Assembly (NCBI GenBank): GCA_024680445.1
Contig: JAILCJ010000110.1
Location: 1-12,874 of the forward strand
DNA length: 12,874 nucleotides
Direction of reading: 5' to 3'
Source: Campylobacter sp.
GTDB taxonomy: Bacteria; Campylobacterota; Campylobacteria; Campylobacterales; Campylobacteraceae
Positions within the stretch are counted from its first letter, which is position 1. Every line of letters starts with the position of its first letter. The notes under the pieces are model-generated. The model was not told the DNA's origin. It ran no database searches and worked only from the letters and a program-made list of their open reading frames with translations. Made by a program: the position numbers and the translations under genes. Shown here piece after piece: positions 1 to 6,692 of this stretch.

Positions 1-229
1 TAGCGTGATTTTATCATTTTAAATTCTAGCCATAAACAAAATTTCAACCATATTTATTCAAAAAATTTTTGTTAGTTTTGCGCTTGTATTTTTATTAATT
101 TTATGTAAAATTTTGATAGAGATTTTTAAATTGTAAGTAAAAAAGCCAAATTTATTTGAATTTTTTATTTTATCATTAGCAAATTTTAAATAATATTCTA
201 TTTTCATTTAAAATTAAAAAAGGTGATTA
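1..229. other. AT-rich intergenic region upstream of plsY
   Basis: No convincing gene lies in these 229 bases. A candidate promoter for plsY is listed separately. On the minus strand an ATG at positions 17-15 opens a reading frame that runs off the left edge (five codons, M-I-K-S-R). It could be the first codons of a divergent gene, but no good ribosome binding site precedes it, so it is not called. The rest is A/T tracts with no recognisable repeat or RNA. Confidence 0.6.
84..111 (+). promoter_or_regulatory. candidate sigma-70 promoter for plsY-folB
   Basis: TAAAAT at 106-111 matches the -10 consensus TATAAT at five of six positions and is directly preceded by TG. A weak -35-like TTGTAT lies at 84-89, 16 bases upstream. 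The region is so A/T-rich that such matches occur by chance, so this is only a plausible candidate. Confidence 0.3.
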
Positions 230-841
230 ATGAACGAAAATCTTATGGCTTATTTATTGGCATATTTTTTAGGAGCTATACCATTTGGATTGATTTTTGG
301 CAAAATTTTTGCAGACGTAAATATCACAAAAGAAGGTAGCGGCAGCATAGGCGCAACAAATGTGCTTAGGGTTCTTAAAACTCGCAATCCAAAACTTGCA
401 AAAAAAATCGCTATTTTAACCATACTAGCCGATGTAGCCAAAGGTTTAGTGCCACTTTTTATAGCAAAATACCTCGGACTAAGTGACGCTACACTTTGGA
501 GCATGGCAACACTAGCGGTTATCGGACATTGTTTTTCGCCATTTTTAAAATTTGAAGGTGGCAAAGGCATAGCCACGGGAGCCGGAGTGTTGGGCTTTTT
601 CTTGCCTATCGAACTTATTTTGGCACTTTTGGTTTGGTTTGTAACTGGTAAAATTTTCAAGATAAGTTCTCTCGCATCGCTTTTTGCCCTTATAGCCATA
701 GTTTTATTAAGTTTTATTATTCACCCAAACCTTAGTATAAATTCCCATGCGCCCATCTTAATCATCGCATATATCGTGGTTTATAAACATATACCAAATA
801 TAAAACGTTTATGTTGTGGCACAGAAAAGAAAGTCATATGA
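230..841 (+). CDS. plsY: PlsY, acyl-phosphate glycerol-3-phosphate acyltransferase
   Basis: This inner-membrane enzyme transfers an acyl group from acyl-phosphate (made by PlsX) to glycerol-3-phosphate, giving lysophosphatidic acid, the first step of phospholipid synthesis. The three conserved cytoplasmic-loop motifs of the family are visible: the Gly/Ser-rich motif GSGSIGATNVLR at residues 37-48, the glycine-rich motif from GH at 99-100 through FEGGKG at 108-113, and YKHIPNIKRL near the C-terminus (185-194). Several hydrophobic segments (about 5-27, 60-80, 88-104, 116-138, 147-165, 174-186) fit the multi-pass topology, and 203 residues is normal for the family. The ATG at 230 follows an AAAAAGG ribosome binding site with six bases spacing. 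The last codons overlap the folB-like gene by four bases (ATGA), so the two are likely cotranscribed and translationally coupled. Confidence 0.95.
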   Translation: MNENLMAYLLAYFLGAIPFGLIFGKIFADVNITKEGSGSIGATNVLRVLKTRNPKLAKKIAILTILADVAKGLVPLFIAKYLGLSDATLWSMATLAVIGHCFSPFLKFEGGKGIATGAGVLGFFLPIELILALLVWFVTGKIFKISSLASLFALIAIVLLSFIIHPNLSINSHAPILIIAYIVVYKHIPNIKRLCCGTEKKVI

Positions 842-1158
842 AACTTTGCACATTAATAAAAGATTTTGAGTTTAGCACCATTATCGGCATGCTTGATTTT
901 GAAAGGACAAATCCGCAAAAAGTGCGTATAAATGCAGAATTTCAAAGTAGTGAATTTATAGACTATATTCAAATTATGGATTTTATACAAAGCTATTATA
1001 ATGATAAGAAATTTCAAAGTGTCGAAGAATCCTTAAAAGAAGTTTCAAAAGCTCTTAAAGAAATATTTTCAAATTTGATAAGTTTAAAAATAGAAATTTT
1101 AAAAATTCAAGTCGTAAACAATGCCCATGTTGGGGCGAGATTAGAAATAATATATTAA
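838..1158 (+). CDS. folB: FolB-like dihydroneopterin aldolase
   Basis: Small FolB-fold protein of 106 residues, probably dihydroneopterin aldolase of folate synthesis (7,8-dihydroneopterin to 6-hydroxymethyl-dihydropterin plus glycolaldehyde). Evidence is the N-terminal signature IIGMLDFER (15-23), whose E22 sits at the position of the pterin-binding Glu of known FolB proteins. D42-Y43 and E63 fall where the family has its conserved Tyr and Glu, and the C-terminal strand AHVGARLEI has K89 upstream, a candidate for the catalytic lysine. The residues after that lysine (IQVVNN) differ from the usual Lys-Pro or Lys-Glu-Asn-Pro context, so activity is less certain than the fold. An upstream ATG at 811 is in frame, but I prefer 838: it makes an ATGA overlap with plsY and gives the normal FolB N-terminus. 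As I recall, a similar small FolB-like gene lies next to cosR in C. jejuni. Confidence 0.75.
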   Translation: MKLCTLIKDFEFSTIIGMLDFERTNPQKVRINAEFQSSEFIDYIQIMDFIQSYYNDKKFQSVEESLKEVSKALKEIFSNLISLKIEILKIQVVNNAHVGARLEIIY

Positions 1159-1175
1159 AATTTTTTTAAACTATC

Positions 1176-1204
1176 TTGAAATATTGCTTAATTTATGATA
1201 CAAT
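1176..1204 (+). promoter_or_regulatory. sigma-70 promoter of the cosR operon
   Basis: TTGAAA at 1176-1181 and TACAAT at 1199-1204 are separated by exactly 17 bases, and TG at 1196-1197 with one further base makes an extended -10. Transcription would begin near 1211, giving a short leader before the AAGGA ribosome binding site (1226-1230) and the ATG at 1238. It is the best-formed promoter in the window. Its position suggests that cosR and the genes after it are a separate transcription unit from plsY-folB. Confidence 0.7.
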
Positions 1205-1237
1205 CTCGCATAAAAATTTCACAAAAAGGACAGCAAA

Positions 1238-1909
1238 ATGAGAATTTTGATAGTTGAAGATGAGGTGACTCTTAATAAGACGATCGCCGAAGGATTGCAG
1301 GAATTCGGCTACCAAACCGATACATCTGAAAATTTTAAAGATGCCGAATATTACATTGGCATAAGAAATTATGACTTAGTTTTAACAGACTGGATGTTAC
1401 CAGACGGCGATGGAGTCGATCTTGTCGGTTCTATTAAACAAAAAAGCCCACACACTTCTGTTGTTGTGTTATCTGCAAAAGACGACAAAGAAAGTGAAAT
1501 AAAAGCACTAAGAGCTGGTGCTGATGATTATATAAGAAAACCTTTTGATTTTGATGTTTTAGTCGCTAGAATCGAGGCTAGATTAAGATTTGGTGGCACA
1601 AATATCATCAGAATCGATGATCTTATCATCAATCCAGACGAAGAAAAAATCACTTACCTTGGTCGTGATATTGAGCTTAAAGGCAAACCTTTCGAGGTTT
1701 TAACTCATCTTGCTCGTCACTCTGATCAAATCGTATCAAAAGAACAACTTCTAGACGCTATCTGGGAAGAACCAGAGCTAGTTACTCCAAATGTTATAGA
1801 AGTTGCTATCAATCAAATTCGTCAAAAAATGGATAAACCACTAAATATCTCAACTATTGAAACGGTTAGAAGGCGTGGATATAGATTTTGTTTTCCCAAA
1901 AAAGCTTAA
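1238..1909 (+). CDS. cosR: CosR/HsrA-family OmpR-type response regulator
   Basis: DNA-binding response regulator of 223 residues: receiver domain (about 1-115) and winged-helix output domain (about 125-220). From residue about 145 to the end (KGKPFEVLTHLARH through VRRRGYRFCFPKK) the sequence is nearly identical to my memory of C. jejuni CosR (Cj0355) and H. pylori HsrA (HP1043). These are essential regulators of oxidative-stress and metabolic genes that bind DNA as dimers. All receiver residues needed for phosphorylation are present: acidic pair E7/D8, acceptor D51 (in LTDWMLPDGDG), S79 and K101. C. jejuni CosR and HsrA are described as atypical, lacking the acceptor Asp and a partner kinase. 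Here a histidine kinase gene overlaps the 3' end by 22 bases, which suggests a working two-component pair. The start is supported by AAGGA seven bases upstream. Own promoter at 1176-1204. Confidence 0.92.
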   Translation: MRILIVEDEVTLNKTIAEGLQEFGYQTDTSENFKDAEYYIGIRNYDLVLTDWMLPDGDGVDLVGSIKQKSPHTSVVVLSAKDDKESEIKALRAGADDYIRKPFDFDVLVARIEARLRFGGTNIIRIDDLIINPDEEKITYLGRDIELKGKPFEVLTHLARHSDQIVSKEQLLDAIWEEPELVTPNVIEVAINQIRQKMDKPLNISTIETVRRRGYRFCFPKKA

Positions 1910-3177
1910 GGATTAGATTTTTACTACAATTAATCTTGGCTTCGACCATGTTAATTGTAGTGATTTCGGTTATGCTTTATTATTATATACGAATCACGAT
2001 TTATGAAATCGTGGTTCAAAGGCTTACAGAAGAAGCCAGTATGTATGTACAAAACCCAAATAAATTCAACCCAAAAAAATTAAATAACTTTATCATTACC
2101 AGTTCAAATTCTAAACAAAGTGTAGCTTATATCATATCAAGGCCTTTTATGCACAAAAAGCCGTATTTTGTTTATGTTGATGAGGGAAAAGAAACTTTTA
2201 TACAGCTTTTTTACCCCATAGACAGTAAAACACATTTAAAATTAGTCAAAAATACAACTATGCAAAGCGATATTTTAAAGCAGGTTTTGACAGATATTTT
2301 ACTGGTAAATGCCACCGCCATAGCCTTGGTATTGTTTTATGCTCTTTTTCTTTCAAGACTATTACTCTTGCCTATCAAAACGCTTTCATACAAGCTTAGT
2401 AGTATAAATGAACAATTTTTGCAAGAGATAGACACAAAAAATTTACCAACCGAATTTAAAGGGCTTGGCGATAGCATTAACAGTCTTATAGGGCGAATTT
2501 CTACCTTTTTGCTTTATCAAAAAGAACTTTTTGTAGGCACGGCTCACGAACTTAAAACTCCACTTGCTGTAATGAAAACAAAAAACGAGGTTACGCTTTT
2601 AAAAGAACGTGAAAGCAAACGTTACATAGAAACCTTGCAAGCAAATAATGAGAGCATAAACAGCATGAATAAAATGATAAGTTCTATCTTAGAAATCGGT
2701 CGTCAAGAAGGCGCACAGTTTGAAGAGCCGACAAATCTTGATATTATAGGGTTTTTAGAAAAACTTGGCAAAAATTTTTCTATCTTGGCTCATCAAGAGG
2801 ATAAAAATGTGGTTTTAGACTTGCACCCAAATATTTTAAATATCAAAATTCAAAGCACACTTTTAACCCATGTTATCCAAAATTTCGTTCAAAACGCTAT
2901 CAAATTTTCACCGCCAAAAGGCGTGATTAAAATTTGTTCAAGGCTTGAAAAAGATAGCTTTATCATCGAAGTTATAGACGAAGGTTGCGGGATAGATGAA
3001 AGCAAAGATTTGTTTGCTCCGTTTAAAAGATATGGCAATAAAAGCGGTAGTGGTTTGGGACTATTTTTAGCAAAAGGTGCCACACAAGCACTTGGTGGCG
3101 AACTTAGTATTAAAAACAGAAGCGACGCAAGGGGCACTATCGCTTCATTAAAATTAAATGTAAAATCAAAAGGATAA
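1888..3177 (+). CDS. sensor histidine kinase, probable CosR partner
   Basis: Membrane sensor kinase of 429 residues, HisKA/HATPase_c type. Order: TM1 (about 11-33), periplasmic region of about 100 residues with no fold I recognise, TM2 (about 135-158), a linker resembling HAMP, then HisKA with phospho-acceptor H220 in TAHELKTP. The ATPase domain has the N-box with N336 (QNAIKFSPP), G1 box DEGCGID (364-370), F-box FAPFKRYG (376-383) and G2 box GSGLGL (387-392). All catalytic parts look intact. The start is a TTG at 1888 inside the end of cosR, preceded by a weak GTGGA. It is the only start I find that keeps the whole first membrane segment; the first in-frame ATG (1948) would cut it. The 22-base overlap with cosR implies translational coupling and a shared signalling role, which is inference. 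The stimulus is unknown. Confidence 0.85.
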   Translation: MFSQKSLRIRFLLQLILASTMLIVVISVMLYYYIRITIYEIVVQRLTEEASMYVQNPNKFNPKKLNNFIITSSNSKQSVAYIISRPFMHKKPYFVYVDEGKETFIQLFYPIDSKTHLKLVKNTTMQSDILKQVLTDILLVNATAIALVLFYALFLSRLLLLPIKTLSYKLSSINEQFLQEIDTKNLPTEFKGLGDSINSLIGRISTFLLYQKELFVGTAHELKTPLAVMKTKNEVTLLKERESKRYIETLQANNESINSMNKMISSILEIGRQEGAQFEEPTNLDIIGFLEKLGKNFSILAHQEDKNVVLDLHPNILNIKIQSTLLTHVIQNFVQNAIKFSPPKGVIKICSRLEKDSFIIEVIDEGCGIDESKDLFAPFKRYGNKSGSGLGLFLAKGATQALGGELSIKNRSDARGTIASLKLNVKSKG

Positions 3178-3182
3178 ATAAA

Positions 3183-4652
3183 ATGGCAAAACGAACAGCA
3201 GTTATAGACCTTGGTTCAAATTCTATGCGTATGGCGATTTTTGAACGCACTTCAAGATGGGCGTTTTTTATACTTGGCGAATACAAAATGAAAGTCAGAC
3301 TCGGCGAAGGCGGTTATAAAAGTGGCAACGAAATTTCAGAACTAGCCATGCAAAGAGCGATGATGGCTTTAAGCGAATTTAAAACCGTGGCAAAAAACTA
3401 TAAATGTAACAAAATTTTATGCGTTGGCACTTCTGCACTTAGAGACGCACCAAATTCTCAAGTTTTCATCAAAAAAGTGCGTGATGAATTTGGCATAGAT
3501 ATAAAGATAATTAACGGCAAAACCGAAGCAAGTTATGGTGCCATAGCTGCAAAAAATTTGCTCTCTCCGCTTAGCGATGCTATCACGATAGATATAGGCG
3601 GTGGTTCAAGCGAGTTAGCACTCATAAAAAATGACGCCATTATCGATACCATTTCGCTAGATGTCGGCACGGTGAGATTAAAAGAACTTTTTGAGGATTT
3701 TGATAAAGATAAAATGAGCGAATTTATGATGCAAATTTCAAGTCAAATTCCAGCAAATTTTAGATCAGAAAACATTATCGCCATAGGCGGAAGTTTACGG
3801 GCTTTATCTACCGCGATAATGTCGGAAATTTCGTATCCGCTTGACATTTTGCATGGTTTTACTTATGAGCTTGAAACGCATAAAAAATTTATAGAATCTA
3901 TCATAAATGCAAGCGTAGAAGAACTTGAAAATTTTGATATCAAAAGAGATCGTTACGATACGATAAAACAAGGCACTTTTATCTTTAACTTTATTACCAA
4001 AATTTTAGGTTCAAAACGTGTTTATACCAGTGGCGTTGGGGTTAGAGAGGGCGTATTTTTAAGCGATTTCTTGCGTAAAAAAGGCGATGATTTGATAAAT
4101 AGAATCGCTAAATTACCAAAAGGCTTAAATATAAGCGTTAAAAGCTTACAAGATCGCTTCTGTCTTGCAAATAACAAAAATGTTGTCAAATACGCAAACG
4201 CCATTTACGATACCTTGGCTCCAATGCATGGGCTTAATGGCGAATACAAAAACGAACTTTTGCATGCGGCTAAAATTTACAATATCGGTGTTGATATAGG
4301 TTTTTATTCAGATCACATAAATTCGGCATTTATGGTGCTAAAAGGGCTAAATTTTGGCTTTACACACGAACAAAAAATATTGATTTCAAGCATTATCGCA
4401 ACAAATGGCAAGAAAAATATCTATGATTACGAAAAATTTCAAAATCTCTTGCCAAAACAAGAGCAAGTTTACTGGTTAAGCTTTATTCTCTCACTTGCAA
4501 GGCTTTTGCATATCAATAAAACAAATACAAATTTGCAATTTGAACTATCAAATGATACGCTTTATATTTATGGTGCGAAAGATTTATATTTAGCAAAAGA
4601 AGAAATTAAAAAATTACAAAAACCAGATATTTTTGCTGTAAGTTTTATGTAA
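3183..4652 (+). CDS. Ppx/GppA family phosphatase
   Basis: Exopolyphosphatase or guanosine pentaphosphatase of the ASKHA (actin-like) superfamily, acting on polyphosphate and/or pppGpp in the cytoplasm. The N-terminal phosphate loop IDLGSN (8-13), a probable catalytic glutamate E115 in GKTEASYGA, the second phosphate loop IDIGGGSSEL (136-145) and the adenosine-type motif IGGSLRAL (201-208) are all visible. A helical C-terminal domain (about 315-489) resembles the HD-like domain of Ppx, though the usual His-Asp pair is not clear. With 489 residues it fits the longer Ppx class. The ATG at 3183 is served by AAGGA that overlaps the kinase stop codon, so it is cotranscribed with cosR and the kinase. 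A Ppx/GppA gene (Cj0353 in my memory) lies near cosR in C. jejuni too, so the linkage appears conserved. Sequence alone does not tell polyphosphate from pppGpp as substrate. Confidence 0.88.
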   Translation: MAKRTAVIDLGSNSMRMAIFERTSRWAFFILGEYKMKVRLGEGGYKSGNEISELAMQRAMMALSEFKTVAKNYKCNKILCVGTSALRDAPNSQVFIKKVRDEFGIDIKIINGKTEASYGAIAAKNLLSPLSDAITIDIGGGSSELALIKNDAIIDTISLDVGTVRLKELFEDFDKDKMSEFMMQISSQIPANFRSENIIAIGGSLRALSTAIMSEISYPLDILHGFTYELETHKKFIESIINASVEELENFDIKRDRYDTIKQGTFIFNFITKILGSKRVYTSGVGVREGVFLSDFLRKKGDDLINRIAKLPKGLNISVKSLQDRFCLANNKNVVKYANAIYDTLAPMHGLNGEYKNELLHAAKIYNIGVDIGFYSDHINSAFMVLKGLNFGFTHEQKILISSIIATNGKKNIYDYEKFQNLLPKQEQVYWLSFILSLARLLHINKTNTNLQFELSNDTLYIYGAKDLYLAKEEIKKLQKPDIFAVSFM

Positions 4653-4653
4653 G

Positions 4654-4695
4654 ATTATCATTTATAAGAATTTATTGATAATAATTTTTATTTTG
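4654..4695 (+). terminator. possible AT-only hairpin terminator after ppx/gppA
   Basis: ATTATCA at 4654-4660 is the exact inverse of TGATAAT at 4676-4682, and ATAA (4664-4667) can pair with TTAT (4672-4675) inside it. A T-rich tail (about 4683-4694) follows. The stem has only one G-C pair and a three-base bulge, so it would be a weak terminator of the cosR operon. It overlaps the Fur-box candidate, and the symmetry may instead reflect protein binding. Confidence 0.35.
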
Positions 4696-4701
4696 TATAA
4701 A
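4676..4701 (+). promoter_or_regulatory. candidate Fur-controlled promoter of the P19 operon
   Basis: TGATAAT-A-ATTTTTA at 4676-4690 matches the 7-1-7 Fur model (TGATAAT, one base, ATTATCA) at 12 of 14 positions. It is followed by TATAAA at 4696-4701, a good -10 element. No clear -35 is needed in Campylobacter, where T-rich spacing often takes its place. A Fur dimer here would cover the spacer and block transcription when iron is plentiful, in keeping with the known iron repression of the P19 operon in C. jejuni. The match is direct; the regulation is inferred. Confidence 0.55.
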
Positions 4702-4755
4702 GCTTTGTTTTGTTAGACTTCTGCCAAAATTTTAAATCAAAATTTAGGCACAATC

Positions 4756-6678
4756 ATGAACAAATTTATGAAATTTTTATTGATACTCCTTATCCCTTTT
4801 TGTCTTTTTGCAGACGATAGGGACTATGCAACAGTTGCACAAGATATCAAAAAAGAATTACAAAAAGTTATCGCCGAATATAAAGCCGGCGATGTAAAAC
4901 AAGCCGTTAAGGATACTCAAAATGCGTATTTTGGACATTTTGAGTATATAGAAAGCGGAATTCGCATAAACATTTCGTCTAAGAAATCTTTTGCGATGGA
5001 AAAACAATTTGGCAATATCCGAAAAGCCATAAAAGCTGGCAAAGATGTAGCCGAAATTCAAGCCATGGTAGATAATCTCAATGCCGAGATTCAAGAAGTT
5101 TTACCCATCATAGAAAGCGGACATAAACTTGTCGGCGAATATTCAGATACCGCAAATGTTAGCGACTTAAATACTTCAAATTTTGCACCACAATGGCGAC
5201 AAGTTTTTGATAATATTCAGCAAAATTTTAGTGACGCCATTTCGCTTTATGCCGAAGGTAAAAAAGACGAAGCCAAAAACAAAATAAATTCAGATGCAAA
5301 ATTTATAAACTATCGTAACTCTAAACTAGAAGAAGCTATTCGTAAAGATATCAAAGACGGACAAGGCATAGACGCCAGTATACAACGAAAAATGGGCGAA
5401 GCCGTAAGCGGTATAAATAACGCCATTACCCAAGATGATTTTAAAAACAAATTAAACGAAATAAGCAAAATTTTACATGACGCTATCGCCGCACTCCCAG
5501 CAGGTAGCGAAAGTATAGCAGCCGTTAAACTTGAAGACGAAGCACAAGAAGCAGCGGTTGATTTTTCTCCGGTTGTTAAAAATATAAACGACAAAATGGC
5601 AGCCGTGCTTGAACTTTACAAGAAAAAAGACGCAGAACAAGCCATGAGCGACGCACAAGATATTTATTTTGATGAATTTGAAGCTAGCGGCATGGAAAAT
5701 AAAGTCGGCGCTATCGATGTAGGACTTAAAACAAATATAGAAGGCACATTTAGTGCTATTGTAGCAAGCATGAAAGCCGAAAAAAGCGAAGCAGAAGTTA
5801 AAGCCGCCATGGATAAATTAGCCTCTCAGTTAAACGAAGCCTTAGAACTTACTAGTTCATCATCTTCGCCATGGTCTTTGTTTATCTGGTCGCTTACTAT
5901 CATTTTGCGTGAAGGCTTTGAAGCACTCATCATCGTTGCAGCCGTGGTTGCTTACCTTGTTAAAACTGGCAATCAAGCCAAAATGGGCAAGGTCGTGTAT
6001 AGCTCGGTTTTTATAGCCATAGTGCTTAGCTTTGTCATGGCGTGGATAATGAATATAATCTTTGGCGAAGCAGCCGGACAAAAACGAGAATTAGTCGAGG
6101 GCATAACCATGCTTGTTGCCGTGGGATTGCTATTTTATGTCGGTTTTTGGTTGCTTTCAAATGCCGGTGCAAAAAAATGGAGTTCTTATATCCAAGGTCA
6201 AGTCGATCTCGCACTTTCAAACAACTCTGTCGCCACGCTTTGGTGGACGGTATTTTTGGCAGTATTTAGAGAAGGTGCTGAAACGGTGCTTTTCTATCAA
6301 GCCTTGATATTTGATGCTAAAAATCCAGCAGGTTATAGCATGATAGCCGGTGGCTTTGTGCTTGGCGTGATAATACTTTTGATAGTGTATTTCTTGTTTA
6401 AAATTTTCGCTATTAAAATTCCTATTAAACCTTTCTTTTTATTTACATCGGCGATTATTTTTTATATGTCTATCGTGTTTACAGGTAAAGGTATCATGGA
6501 GCTTGTCGAGGGTAAAATTTTCATACCAACGACGATAGAGGGCTTAAAATTCCCAGAGTGGGCAAGTTCATGGCTAGGTTTAAATCCTTATTATGAAAGT
6601 CTTATACCACAAATTGCCCTAGTAGCCTTGCTAATTTTAGGCATAATTTATATGAAATCAAAACCAAATAAATCTTAA
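4756..6678 (+). CDS. FTR1-family iron permease with large periplasmic domain
   Basis: Inner-membrane iron permease of 640 residues, equivalent to Cj1658 of the C. jejuni P19 system and related to FetM/FtrC/EfeU. Residues 1-19 form a signal peptide (cleavage probably after LFA). Residues 20-370 are a helical periplasmic region, and about 373-635 form the multi-pass FTR1 domain. Two REGxE iron-binding motifs are present: REGFE (385-389) and REGAE (505-509). The periplasmic part is built from three repeats of about 123 residues: Y42, Y165 and Y288 are exactly evenly spaced, and the YFxxFE motif of repeat 1 (58-63) recurs in repeat 3 (304-309), 246 residues later. Repeat 2 is more diverged. The protein probably takes iron from P19, whose gene begins 14 bases after the stop. 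The ATG is preceded by a modest TTTAGG. It opens the operon behind the Fur-like promoter. Confidence 0.9.
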   Translation: MNKFMKFLLILLIPFCLFADDRDYATVAQDIKKELQKVIAEYKAGDVKQAVKDTQNAYFGHFEYIESGIRINISSKKSFAMEKQFGNIRKAIKAGKDVAEIQAMVDNLNAEIQEVLPIIESGHKLVGEYSDTANVSDLNTSNFAPQWRQVFDNIQQNFSDAISLYAEGKKDEAKNKINSDAKFINYRNSKLEEAIRKDIKDGQGIDASIQRKMGEAVSGINNAITQDDFKNKLNEISKILHDAIAALPAGSESIAAVKLEDEAQEAAVDFSPVVKNINDKMAAVLELYKKKDAEQAMSDAQDIYFDEFEASGMENKVGAIDVGLKTNIEGTFSAIVASMKAEKSEAEVKAAMDKLASQLNEALELTSSSSSPWSLFIWSLTIILREGFEALIIVAAVVAYLVKTGNQAKMGKVVYSSVFIAIVLSFVMAWIMNIIFGEAAGQKRELVEGITMLVAVGLLFYVGFWLLSNAGAKKWSSYIQGQVDLALSNNSVATLWWTVFLAVFREGAETVLFYQALIFDAKNPAGYSMIAGGFVLGVIILLIVYFLFKIFAIKIPIKPFFLFTSAIIFYMSIVFTGKGIMELVEGKIFIPTTIEGLKFPEWASSWLGLNPYYESLIPQIALVALLILGIIYMKSKPNKS

Positions 6679-6680
6679 CC

Positions 6681-6687
6681 AAAGGAG
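6681..6687 (+). promoter_or_regulatory. strong ribosome binding site of p19
   Basis: AAAGGAG, five bases before the p19 ATG, is a near-perfect Shine-Dalgarno sequence. It contrasts with the weak TTTAGG before the FTR1 gene and suggests that the soluble periplasmic protein is made in excess over the permease from the same message. Confidence 0.65.
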
Positions 6688-6692
6688 AAAAT

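Noticed and set aside
1..17. Possible divergent minus-strand gene starting with ATG at 17-15
   Set aside because: Only five codons are inside the window and no clear ribosome binding site precedes them, so it cannot be supported.
61..229. A/T tracts upstream of plsY as a replication origin or small RNA
   Set aside because: No DnaA-box cluster, iterons or stable structure is visible; the tracts are typical of intergenic DNA in AT-rich Campylobacter genomes.
250..699. Long minus-strand open frame of 149 codons opposite plsY
   Set aside because: It lies entirely antisense to a gene with all PlsY motifs and shows no domain or ribosome binding site; it is a shadow of the plus-strand coding pattern.
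811..837. Upstream ATG extending the FolB-like protein by nine residues
   Set aside because: The added residues (MLWHRKESH) are unlike FolB N-termini and overlap plsY by 31 bases, while ATG 838 gives the usual start and a four-base overlap.
5310..6307. Several open frames of 61-94 codons on both strands within the FTR1 gene
   Set aside because: They overlap a full-length gene with signal peptide and REGxE motifs, have no recognisable domains and look like frame shadows.
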